6,693 nucleotides of DNA from CAZBNB01 sp964493245 (GCA_964493245.1 CAZBNB010000041.1:1-6693); one strand, 5' to 3'; shown: positions 1-5,276, counted from the stretch's first letter. Numbers and translations are program-made. Notes: generated by a model from the sequence alone, not told the origin.

Positions 1-76
1 AGAGTCTAATGCACAAATTGAATCATGTGAGTTTAGTTCATTAGCACATCAAAAATAGCTATAAAATAGTATAAAA

Positions 77-232
77 ATGAATCGACTTATTGAGACAGAG
101 CGAATTTTATTAAGGCCTTTTTGCATTGAGGATATTGAGCGATTTGCTGAAATTTGCGCAAACCCAAATGTAATGCGCCATATTGGTGATGGCAAGCCTG
201 TTAGTCGCGATGTTATTGCTGATACATATTAG
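77..232 (+). pseudogene. 5' remnant of a GNAT acetyltransferase (truncated paralogue of the gene at 341)
   Basis: This 51-codon frame begins MNRLIETERILLRPF and matches the first 48 codons of the intact GNAT at 341-862. It then leaves the homology at about position 221 and stops four codons later. I count seven base differences over the shared 144 bases. Five are silent; the other two change Ile to Leu and Tyr to His. It keeps only the first strand and helix of the fold and lacks the acetyl-CoA loop, so it cannot be an active enzyme. The intact copy has an AAGG ribosome site 7 bases before its ATG; here the equivalent bases read AGTATAAAA with no such site. The silent-biased differences suggest that both copies were once functional paralogues and this one later lost its 3' part, rather than a very recent partial duplication. 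That last point is inference. Confidence 0.8.
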
Positions 233-249
233 TGATGCAAAGAAACAAA

Positions 250-321
250 GGTGACGTGCTTTAATAAATAATTAAGATCACGATCTTAACTGGGTGTGTG
301 CATTTGTTAAAGCACGTCATC
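250..321. repeat. Nested palindromic element between the two GNAT copies
   Basis: A perfect 13-bp inverted repeat has arms TGACGTGCTTTAA (252-264) and TTAAAGCACGTCA (307-319). It extends to 15 pairs in RNA through one G-U (251/320) and one G-C (250/321) pair. Inside it sits a second dyad, TTAAGATC (272-279) and GATCTTAA (282-289), separated by two bases. The right arm ends about 10 bases before the AAGG ribosome site of the gene at 341, so it would lie in that gene's leader if transcription starts upstream. CAAA flanks both ends (246-249 and 321-324), a weak hint of a short target duplication. It could be a small mobile palindromic repeat, an operator for the inner dyad, or a leader structure. 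The sequence does not decide. Confidence 0.6.
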
Positions 322-340
322 AAAATAATAAGGCGTAAAA

Positions 341-862
341 ATGAATCGAATTATTGAGACAGAGCGAATTTTATTACGGCCTTTTTGCATCGAGGATATT
401 GAGCGATTTGCTGAAATTTGCGCAAACCCAAATGTGATGCGTTATATTGGTGATGGCAAGCCTGTTAGTCGCGATGTTATTGCGGAGAAAATACCAGAGT
501 GGATTGAATTGTATGAAAAACAAAAATACGGTTTGATGGCGCTTGTTATGAAGGACACCGATGAACTCATTGGTTTTTGTGGCTTTATTCATCAAACAGT
601 CGATGGGAGCCAATATATTGAATTAGGCTACCGTTTAGATGAAACGCACTGGGGGCAGGGTATTGCAACTGAAGCCGCTGTGGCTGTTAGAGATTATGCG
701 TTTAACGTGCTTGAGATTCCTATGTTAATCTCGATTATTAACCATCAAAATGATGCTTCAAAGCGTGTCGCAAAAAAAGTTGGCATGAAATTGATGAAGC
801 AAACGAATTTTAAAAATGTTTTGGTTGATGTATTTTGTCTCAAAAGAGAAGAGGTCAATTAA
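341..862 (+). CDS. GNAT family N-acetyltransferase (RimJ/RimL type)
   Basis: This 173-residue protein has the length and layout of a single-domain GNAT that moves an acetyl group from acetyl-CoA to an amine. The N-terminus (ETERILLRPF, residues 6-15) is typical of the RimJ/RimL-like Acetyltransf_3 group, which includes ribosomal-protein and small-molecule acetylases. The acetyl-CoA pyrophosphate loop is HWGQGIATEA at 103-112. The following segment, NHQNDASKRVAKKVGM at 134-149, carries the conserved Asn and the GNAT-type 'xxVGM' close. Translation is supported by AAGG at 330-333, seven bases from the ATG. It is the first intact gene of a plus-strand run; the next start is four bases after its stop. 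A truncated paralogue lies just upstream. The substrate cannot be read from the sequence; an antibiotic, a peptide N-terminus or a polyamine are all possible. Confidence 0.9.
   Translation: MNRIIETERILLRPFCIEDIERFAEICANPNVMRYIGDGKPVSRDVIAEKIPEWIELYEKQKYGLMALVMKDTDELIGFCGFIHQTVDGSQYIELGYRLDETHWGQGIATEAAVAVRDYAFNVLEIPMLISIINHQNDASKRVAKKVGMKLMKQTNFKNVLVDVFCLKREEVN
851..854 (+). promoter_or_regulatory. Ribosome binding site that favours the start at 867
   Basis: GAGG within AGAAGAGG lies 12 bases before ATG 867, slightly far but usable. The frame is open further upstream to an ATG at 816, but that start would overlap the preceding gene by 47 bases. It would also add 17 residues with no GNAT character, whereas MKNIIIREPK at 867 is a normal GNAT N-terminus. 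Confidence 0.55.
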
Positions 863-866
863 CCAT

Positions 867-1913
867 ATGAAAAACATTATTATTCGTGAGCCTAAAATTG
901 AAGATAAAGAGAGTTTTTTACAGGCCATGCAACACAGTCAATTGTTACATCACCCGTGGGTTAAACCCCCGTTAACTATAAAAGAGTATGACGACTATCT
1001 GTTACGTGCTCAGCAACCTAACCAAAAGAGCTTTTTAGTCTGTAATCAGTCAAATGACATCTTAGGTGTGTTTAATATTAGTGAAATTGTCCAGGGGTTT
1101 TTCCAAAACGCGTATTTAGGTTTTTATTCAGTGGCCAATAATGTGGGCAAAGGCTATATGAGTGCGGGATTAAAATTGGTATTACGCTATGTTTTTAAAG
1201 AAATGAAATTACACCGATTGGAAGCGAATATACAGCCGGAAAATATGCAATCAATTCGCCTAGTGAAAAACAATGGCTTTCGTTATGAGGGATTTTCTCC
1301 CCGCTATTTAAAAGTGAATGATGAGTGGCGTGGACACGAACACTGGGCCATTACGGCGGAAGAGTATATTGCAGATAGCCCTGCTATCTTGAAAAAAGAT
1401 CATGTGAATCTTGTGTCCTACAATTCGGAATGGCCGTCGTTGGCGCAAGCAGAAATTGATAAAATAAAATCTATTTTCCCTGTCGATGCAATCATTGATA
1501 TTCAGCATGTAGGTAGTACAGCAATTCCAGGTTTATCTGCAAAGCCGATATTAGATATTCAAATCGCGGTTCCCTCGTTAGAAAATATGAAATTTATGGC
1601 GGTGCCTATTTTACAAAAAATGGGTTATGAATATTGGGCTAACAACCCAGATCCAAAACGAATGTTCTTTGTGAAAGGTATGCCTCCGTATGGTGAGAAA
1701 CGAACACATCATGTCCACATATTTGAACAAGATTCAGATCATTGGTGTAATAAATTGATTTTTAGGGACTACTTGCGTACCCATCCTGATGTTGCTAAGG
1801 AATATGAGCAGTTAAAGTTTAAATTAGCAGAAGAACACTTGCATGACCGTGAAAAATATACTGATGAAAAATTAGACTTTGTTAACAAGGTATTACAGCT
1901 TGCTAAAAGTTAG
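867..1913 (+). CDS. Fused GNAT acetyltransferase - GrpB (UPF0157) protein
   Basis: This 348-residue protein joins two domains. Residues 1 to about 168 are a RimJ/RimL-like GNAT: IIIREPKIED at the N-terminus, an acetyl-CoA loop at NNVGKGYMSAG (91-101), and NMQSIRLVKNNGFRYEG (126-142) as the conserved C-terminal part, ending in W160. Residues about 178-348 are a complete GrpB domain. Its hallmark HVGSTAIPGLSAKPILDI (214-231) has the GS and distal D230 of the nucleotidyltransferase fold, followed by HHVHIF (281-286) and FRDYLRTHPDVAKEYEQLK (299-317). GrpB proteins are widespread, belong to the nucleotidyltransferase superfamily and lack a settled role. The fusion suggests that acetylation and nucleotidylation act on the same or related substrates, as in other drug-modifying pairs, but this is inference. 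It follows the 341 gene by four bases and precedes fosX by 21, which suggests cotranscription. Confidence 0.88.
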   Translation: MKNIIIREPKIEDKESFLQAMQHSQLLHHPWVKPPLTIKEYDDYLLRAQQPNQKSFLVCNQSNDILGVFNISEIVQGFFQNAYLGFYSVANNVGKGYMSAGLKLVLRYVFKEMKLHRLEANIQPENMQSIRLVKNNGFRYEGFSPRYLKVNDEWRGHEHWAITAEEYIADSPAILKKDHVNLVSYNSEWPSLAQAEIDKIKSIFPVDAIIDIQHVGSTAIPGLSAKPILDIQIAVPSLENMKFMAVPILQKMGYEYWANNPDPKRMFFVKGMPPYGEKRTHHVHIFEQDSDHWCNKLIFRDYLRTHPDVAKEYEQLKFKLAEEHLHDREKYTDEKLDFVNKVLQLAKS

Positions 1914-1923
1914 ATGATAAATT

Positions 1924-1929
1924 GAGAGG
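1924..1929 (+). promoter_or_regulatory. Ribosome binding site that fixes the TTG start of fosX
   Basis: GAGAGG sits five bases before TTG 1935. The TTG gives MSTKIKGISHIT, which lines up with the usual FosX N-terminus two to three residues before the metal-binding His. Any internal ATG would remove that histidine. Confidence 0.7.
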
Positions 1930-1934
1930 TTGGC

Positions 1935-2354
1935 TTGAGTACAAAAATTAAAGGGATTAGCCATATAACGTTTATTTGCAAAGACATTGAAAAAACTGCT
2001 TATATGTTGAAACAGATTTTTGATGCGGAGGAAATATATTCTAGCGAGGAGCAAACATTTTCAATCTCCAAGGAAAAATTTTTTAAAATTGCGGGCGTTT
2101 GGGTGGCAATTATGGAAGGTAATTCTATGGAAAAAACTTACAATCATGTTGCGTTCGAGATTGAAAAAACGGACTTACCGTTTTTCGAAGAGAAAATCTT
2201 GGGACTAGGTTTAACGCTGCTACCTGGACGTAAGCGTGAATTGGCTGAAGGGTGCTCGATCTATTTTTATGATTATGACAACCATCTTTTTGAACTTCAT
2301 GCTGGTAATTTAGACGATAGACTTCGATATTATAATGATGAAAAACTAAATTGA
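1935..2354 (+). CDS. fosX: FosX-like fosfomycin hydrolase (VOC/glyoxalase superfamily)
   Basis: This 139-residue VOC metalloenzyme matches remembered FosX sequences (for example that of Listeria) along its whole length, with shared stretches such as AEEIYSS (31-37), SKEKFF (45-50), TYNH (68-71) and IYFYDYDNHLFELHAG (109-124). FosX opens the fosfomycin epoxide with water in an Mn2+-dependent reaction. The three metal ligands are present as H10, H71 and E120. E47 falls where FosX has the Glu that acts as the base in hydration, which separates FosX from the thiol-transferring FosA and FosB. One residue is missing before TYNH relative to the Listeria protein as I remember it. Start is TTG with a strong ribosome site. 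It is the third intact gene of the run, 21 bases after the GNAT-GrpB stop. A hydrolase for another epoxide, such as a phosphonate relative, is possible; family assignment is firm, drug activity is inferred. Confidence 0.88.
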   Translation: MSTKIKGISHITFICKDIEKTAYMLKQIFDAEEIYSSEEQTFSISKEKFFKIAGVWVAIMEGNSMEKTYNHVAFEIEKTDLPFFEEKILGLGLTLLPGRKRELAEGCSIYFYDYDNHLFELHAGNLDDRLRYYNDEKLN

Positions 2355-2505
2355 TTTTAGAACCATAACTTTCGCGGATATTCCCCTGATGCTTCGGTGG
2401 TTTAATACCCCGCACGTGCAAGAGTTTTATTCACTGCGTTTATGGACAGAAGCCCCCCGTGTCAAACCTCGTTCCCACCTAATAATTATATTAAATTACG
2501 AGTGA
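2350..2505 (+). pseudogene. N-terminal stub of an AAC(6')-like GNAT acetyltransferase
   Basis: Read from 2350, the frame gives IDFRTITFADIPLM followed by LRWFNTPHVQEFYSLR and LWTEA. This is the usual opening of AAC(6')-type aminoglycoside acetyltransferases (xLRxLTxxDLPLLxxWLNxPHVxxFY). Recognisable homology ends near 2454, after about 35 codons. The next 16 codons do not resemble the family and the frame closes at 2505. There is no ATG in frame at the start: the first codon after the in-frame stop at 2347 is ATT, which overlaps the fosX stop where an ATG start would be expected. The acetyl-CoA loop and everything after it are missing. I read it as the dead start of a fourth gene of the cluster. 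Its break coincides with the left arm of the inverted repeat at 2452. The AAC(6') label is by motif only; any relative with this N-terminus is possible. Confidence 0.6.
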
Positions 2506-2527
2506 CAACTAGTCTGATATGGGGGGC
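2452..2527. repeat. Long-range inverted repeat at the break point of the AAC(6')-like stub
   Basis: GCCCCCCGTGTC (2452-2463) and GATATGGGGGGC (2516-2527) can pair over 12 positions in RNA, with two G-U pairs. Within the 52-base interval CTCGT (2468-2472) can pair with ACGAG (2498-2502). Six consecutive C and six consecutive G in an AT-rich stretch are unusual. It could be a decayed mobile palindrome or a structured RNA. No promoter is evident. Confidence 0.4.
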
Positions 2528-2656
2528 CTGATAAGAGACTGGAATGACATGCTCTCACATCAGATTTCGGATCTTCAGCCTTCGGAAATTTATTGAGAAA
2601 AATTACCGGCTGTGTTTGGTTGGTTGTATGATTGATTTTGATATTACTTACTAGGT

Positions 2657-2686
2657 CACGCAAAAGTCATGCAAGGCTTTTACGTG
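2657..2686. repeat. Imperfect inverted and direct repeats left of the tRNA fragment
   Basis: CACGCAAAAG (2657-2666) and CTTTTACGTG (2677-2686) are an inverted pair with one mismatch. The interval starts TCATGCAAGG, a near copy of TCACGCAAAA in direct orientation. No T-run follows on either strand, so a terminator is unlikely. Clustered short repeats next to a tRNA 3' end can be integrase arm sites; that reading is tentative. Confidence 0.35.
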
Positions 2687-2731
2687 GATTTGAGGAGTCA
2701 AGCATAAGTTATTGATTTTGCTTACTTTAAT

Positions 2732-2786
2732 TGGTGGGCTCACTAGGACTTGAACCTAGGACCAACGGATTATGAGTCCGCTGCCC
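2732..2786 (-). tRNA. 3' fragment of a tRNA-Ile(CAT) gene, probable attachment-site remnant
   Basis: Read on the minus strand, this covers tRNA positions 22-76. The anticodon arm is GCGGA / CTCATAA / TCCGT with anticodon CAT (2774-2772). A five-base variable loop follows, then a T arm CTAGG / TTCAAGT / CCTAG, then the 3' acceptor strand TGAGCCC, discriminator A and encoded CCA. The anticodon-loop context (ACTCATAAT) and the TTGGTC variable region match tRNA-Ile2, whose CAT is normally modified to lysidine, rather than elongator Met. The 5' acceptor strand and D arm are absent: upstream of GGGC the sequence is AAATT and AT-rich DNA. No functional tRNA can form. A 3' tRNA portion ending in CCA is what an island leaves at its distal end after integrating into a tRNA gene. 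An internally deleted tRNA gene is the alternative. Confidence 0.8.
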
Positions 2787-2844
2787 AATTTTTAATCACT
2801 TGATTTTATTATAATTTTTGCCGCGGGTAAACCCTACAGAATGT

Positions 2845-2879
2845 CGTACAGTGGCGTACGGTTTCGTACTCAAATACGA
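2845..2879. repeat. Phased CGTAC repeats, probable integrase arm-binding sites
   Basis: CGTAC occurs at 2845-2849, 2855-2859 and 2865-2869, exactly 10 bp apart, so all boxes face the same side of the helix. A degenerate box (AATACGA) follows at 2873-2879 and a CCTAC lies before them at 2833-2837. The array starts 58 bp from the end of the tRNA fragment. Tyrosine-recombinase attachment sites usually have short repeated arm sites within about 150 bp of the core, so an attP arm is the best reading. A repressor or plasmid-type iteron array is the alternative. Confidence 0.55.
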
Positions 2880-2955
2880 TAAAATTACGAAGCCTATTTT
2901 CTCTTTTTTTTTGTTCTTAGACATTTTAACCTCCAAATTAAAGGCTATTATCTCC

Positions 2956-2980
2956 TAAATTTTAAAATTTTAAAATTTTA
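2956..2980. repeat. AT-only tract of A3-4T4 units with 8-bp period
   Basis: Three consecutive A3-4T4 blocks form a 25-base stretch without G or C that is nearly its own reverse complement. It lies 56 bases beyond the stop of the membrane-protein gene. Such tracts are found near attachment sites and as easily melted DNA; no function is shown here. Confidence 0.5.
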
Positions 2981-3035
2981 GTGGTTTAAATTTCGGGGGT
3001 CATTATACATGTTCCAATCCCTTTTCCTCAATCCC

Positions 3036-4832
3036 TTATCTATTATCCATTTCGCGCTCTAAAGTGAAACCATTTAACCATCGTAATTCCTGACCATTCT
3101 CAGAGAGTGTTGCCTGAAGATTGTTCCAATTTGGAACTGACAAAAAATAATTGTCATGCGATATAAAGGCTTCTTCATTTTCTCCAAATACATTAATAAT
3201 CAATTGATTGTTAATGTATTTTATATTGGCTGGCCTATCGTATGCAGACCATTTTCCTACCAGCAAAGTCGGTGACAACTGTCTCTTGATTATTGGTAAG
3301 GCATGTATCCAAAGCAATTCGTCGCTATTTTGAGGCTCGCTCGTATCGAACAATATGTGATAATCATCAGGATTTTTTTTCATGTCGCTCAGCGCCGCGC
3401 GCACTAACCCACGCATGCCAAGATCACTCGCGTTGAAACCAAAATCTGCGTGGAGATAACGTGAGTCGGGACGATCTGCGATGGGGAGCTGAATATAAAT
3501 TTTCTTTGTTTTTTCAGAAATATGTTGTTTTAAATATACAGAAACCCATTGATACTCCTGGTGGTTACGTTGCGTCACCAGAATAATACGATGTAGTGCG
3601 TGCATTTCAGCTAAAGAAAAAAACATGATTGTAAATAAATAGATCAAAATAGACCAACGCCGATGACCATACGATCTTAATACTCGCTCATATGCAAATA
3701 TAAAAACGGCTGGTACAATCGCCATTGAAGCGAAAGTTACACGATAATGAATCACATAGTAACTGGACCCCGCCAAAATAGGTAATGCCGTTAATATTGC
3801 AATCACTATCAGCAATACTAATCCTAAAATAACTCGAGTTAGCGTGCTAAACTCACTTAACAAAGTGCTTTGATAAGCAGCCCAGCTCAAACACCCTAAA
3901 AACAAGCAACCAATAAAAGTAATCAACACAGAGTTTAAAGGTGCAAACCATGCTGATAAAGTTAAAACAAAATACTCTTTGATCTGTATCCATTTATCAA
4001 AAAAAAGAATGGTTTTGGTCTCCCACGAATATTGAGGAAAAGTATTATCAATGAGTTGATAATAGGATTGCCAGTTTAACCCTTTCAGCGTCTGATACAT
4101 AAACTCTGGATGTGTTAATAAAAACGGTTTGAGGATAAACCTGATACTGATGTAATAGATGAGGCTTACAATTAACGTAATACATATTTCTCGAAACACC
4201 TGCTGTAATTTTTCGTGAGAATTTTTAGGGCCAAATAATATTTTGATGAAAGAAATCGTCAAAAAAAAGAACACTGAGGGTGGGTATATCAATAAATCCA
4301 GATACAACAAAAAGCCCACGCTCAAAAAAACAAGCACGTGAGAACGCTGCTTGAAATTCATTTTTTGCATCAAAATATAAGAAAAAAATGCAATAAGCGC
4401 GCCACAGATACTGGAAACATAATTGAGCACCCAAAATGAATTAATAGCCATCGATGGCAATGTAAAAGTCAGAATAGCAAGCATTGCCGCCCCTATCGGA
4501 CTAATATCAAACCATTTTTGAGCGTAATAAAAATACATTGCAGCGAAGATCGCAATGGATAAGATAGAAAAAATATGTGCAATATGAAATGCATGCATAT
4601 CGTTTATCAACCATACCTGCGCATTCAAAAGAATACTTAGTAGCGGTCGTCCGATTGCGATGAGGTGCCTTGTTTCTGGAAACCCCGAAAAAATATGTTG
4701 GTGATGATATTCGCACAGTCGATAATCATTATGGTATGCAAAATCAAGCCAAAAAATAGGAGAGTACGCATATAAGATTACAGAAAAAACAATGAGACCG
4801 AGACATAAAATTTTATGCTGTTGTGATATCAT
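3036..4832 (-). CDS. Polytopic membrane protein, possible GtrII-type GT-C glycosyltransferase
   Basis: This 598-residue protein has about 10-12 hydrophobic segments between residues 8 and 412, including clear ones near 8-27, 83-103, 113-130, 164-200, 216-237, 299-318, 332-354 and 392-412. A soluble domain of about 185 residues follows, probably periplasmic. After the first membrane segment comes a loop with FAYHNDYRL (31-39) and, 22 residues on, IGRPLL (60-65). An acidic first loop followed by GRPL is typical of GtrII-like glucosyltransferases, which use polyprenyl-phosphate-linked sugars to decorate O-antigen or other envelope glycans. That assignment rests on topology and these short motifs only. 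The start ATG has AGAGGG about ten bases upstream (4843-4848). It is divergent from the cysteine-rich gene; no flippase or gtrA/gtrB partner is visible nearby. An unrelated large membrane protein remains possible. Confidence 0.5.
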   Translation of the reverse strand: MISQQHKILCLGLIVFSVILYAYSPIFWLDFAYHNDYRLCEYHHQHIFSGFPETRHLIAIGRPLLSILLNAQVWLINDMHAFHIAHIFSILSIAIFAAMYFYYAQKWFDISPIGAAMLAILTFTLPSMAINSFWVLNYVSSICGALIAFFSYILMQKMNFKQRSHVLVFLSVGFLLYLDLLIYPPSVFFFLTISFIKILFGPKNSHEKLQQVFREICITLIVSLIYYISIRFILKPFLLTHPEFMYQTLKGLNWQSYYQLIDNTFPQYSWETKTILFFDKWIQIKEYFVLTLSAWFAPLNSVLITFIGCLFLGCLSWAAYQSTLLSEFSTLTRVILGLVLLIVIAILTALPILAGSSYYVIHYRVTFASMAIVPAVFIFAYERVLRSYGHRRWSILIYLFTIMFFSLAEMHALHRIILVTQRNHQEYQWVSVYLKQHISEKTKKIYIQLPIADRPDSRYLHADFGFNASDLGMRGLVRAALSDMKKNPDDYHILFDTSEPQNSDELLWIHALPIIKRQLSPTLLVGKWSAYDRPANIKYINNQLIINVFGENEEAFISHDNYFLSVPNWNNLQATLSENGQELRWLNGFTLEREMDNR

Positions 4833-4916
4833 GTAAAAGGCGCCCTCTCAGTTAAAAGCTGTTCGTTATCAAAGTTGAATGGAATCAATAAAAATATGTA
4901 GAGGCTTAAAAATCCA

Positions 4917-4945
4917 TTGACCGGTGATGTTTAACCAAATACCAT
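4917..4945 (+). promoter_or_regulatory. Candidate sigma-70 promoter for the cysteine-rich protein gene
   Basis: TTGACC (4917-4922) and TACCAT (4940-4945) are 17 bp apart, matching 5 of 6 and 4 of 6 consensus bases. Transcription would begin near 4952, giving a leader of about 50 bases. Two copies of TTGTCAA (4969-4975 and 4988-4994) lie in that leader, 19 bp apart. Confidence 0.4.
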
Positions 4946-5003
4946 CTACGTGTTGTAAAACATTTAGTTTGTCAATCGTACAGTTTATTGTCAAGGAGCC
5001 GAT

Positions 5004-5276
5004 ATGACCCACAACATGATTTTGAAGCGCTTAATTAATGCAGCAATGTGTATTTGCATGTTATTTTTTATGCACGCCTCTTTTGCATCCGCGCCAGAAA
5101 ACCCTTGTTGCAGTAGTTGTACGACACCAAAATGCATTAGCCAGTGTCATATGACGCAAAACTGCCCACAATCCTGTTTTGATCAAAACGGTTCTTGCAC
5201 GGCAAGTTGCACCGTTACAAGTTGTATCCAGAGCTGTCAAAAATCCTTAGACGCTTGCTGTAAAGAGGCTAAATGA
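5004..5276 (+). CDS. Small secreted cysteine-rich protein with four CxxxC units
   Basis: This 90-residue protein is of no family I recognise. Residues 1-30 form a Sec signal peptide: K8 and R9, a hydrophobic core INAAMCICMLFFM (11-23), and a likely signal peptidase I site after ASFASA (25-30). There is no lipobox. The 60-residue mature part has 13 cysteines: C35, C36, C39, four CxxxC units (44-48, 54-58, 65-69, 74-78) and C85-C86. The units are spaced 10, 11 and 9 residues apart, so it looks like a small disulfide-rich or metal-binding repeat fold in the periplasm or outside the cell. Translation is well supported by AAGGAG (4993-4998), five bases from the ATG, and a plausible promoter lies upstream. 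The divergent neighbour is a membrane protein; the downstream neighbour is a convergent GNAT. Function is unknown: a copper or other metal chelator, an antimicrobial peptide or a secreted effector are all open. Confidence 0.8.
   Translation: MTHNMILKRLINAAMCICMLFFMHASFASAPENPCCSSCTTPKCISQCHMTQNCPQSCFDQNGSCTASCTVTSCIQSCQKSLDACCKEAK

Larger units (their letters stand above)
2506..3035. other. Non-coding stretch with attachment-site features
   Basis: No frame here has a recognisable protein. A 25-codon frame at 2519-2596 (MGGLIRDWNDMLSHQ...) looks mildly protein-like but has no ribosome site and I do not recognise it. The stretch contains the tRNA-Ile fragment, the CGTAC array, repeats left of the tRNA fragment, and an AT-only tract, each listed separately. 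Between 2980 and 3035 I see no feature beyond the 3' end of the membrane-protein gene. Confidence 0.6.

Noticed and set aside
2..58. Short open frame from the left edge (ESNAQIESCEF...) ending in TAG, possibly the tail of an upstream gene.
   Set aside because: Only 18 codons are visible, another frame is also open there, and no family can be recognised.
37..65. Possible promoter TTCATT-17-TATAAA before the truncated GNAT copy.
   Set aside because: The -35 match is poor and transcription would start almost at the ATG of a dead gene.
816..866. Alternative upstream ATG for the GNAT-GrpB gene, adding 17 residues.
   Set aside because: It overlaps the preceding gene, the added residues do not look like a GNAT N-terminus, and ATG 867 begins a normal one.
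2374..2412. Imperfect hairpin after fosX (CCCCTGA-TGCT-TCGGTGG followed by TTTAAT), a possible terminator.
   Set aside because: It has a mismatch and a weak T-run, and the bases code for the conserved start of an AAC(6')-like protein, so the symmetry is more likely chance.
2125..2421. 98-codon minus-strand frame across the end of fosX.
   Set aside because: It is opposite a well-supported FosX coding region and has no recognisable protein character.
2519..2596. 25-codon plus-strand frame MGGLIRDWNDMLSHQ...
   Set aside because: No ribosome site, too short, overlaps the arm of an inverted repeat, and no known family.
2833..2879. CGTAC array considered as a CRISPR-like or plasmid iteron array.
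   Set aside because: Units are only 10 bp with no spacers of CRISPR size, and no replication gene is nearby; the adjacent tRNA fragment favours attachment-site arms.
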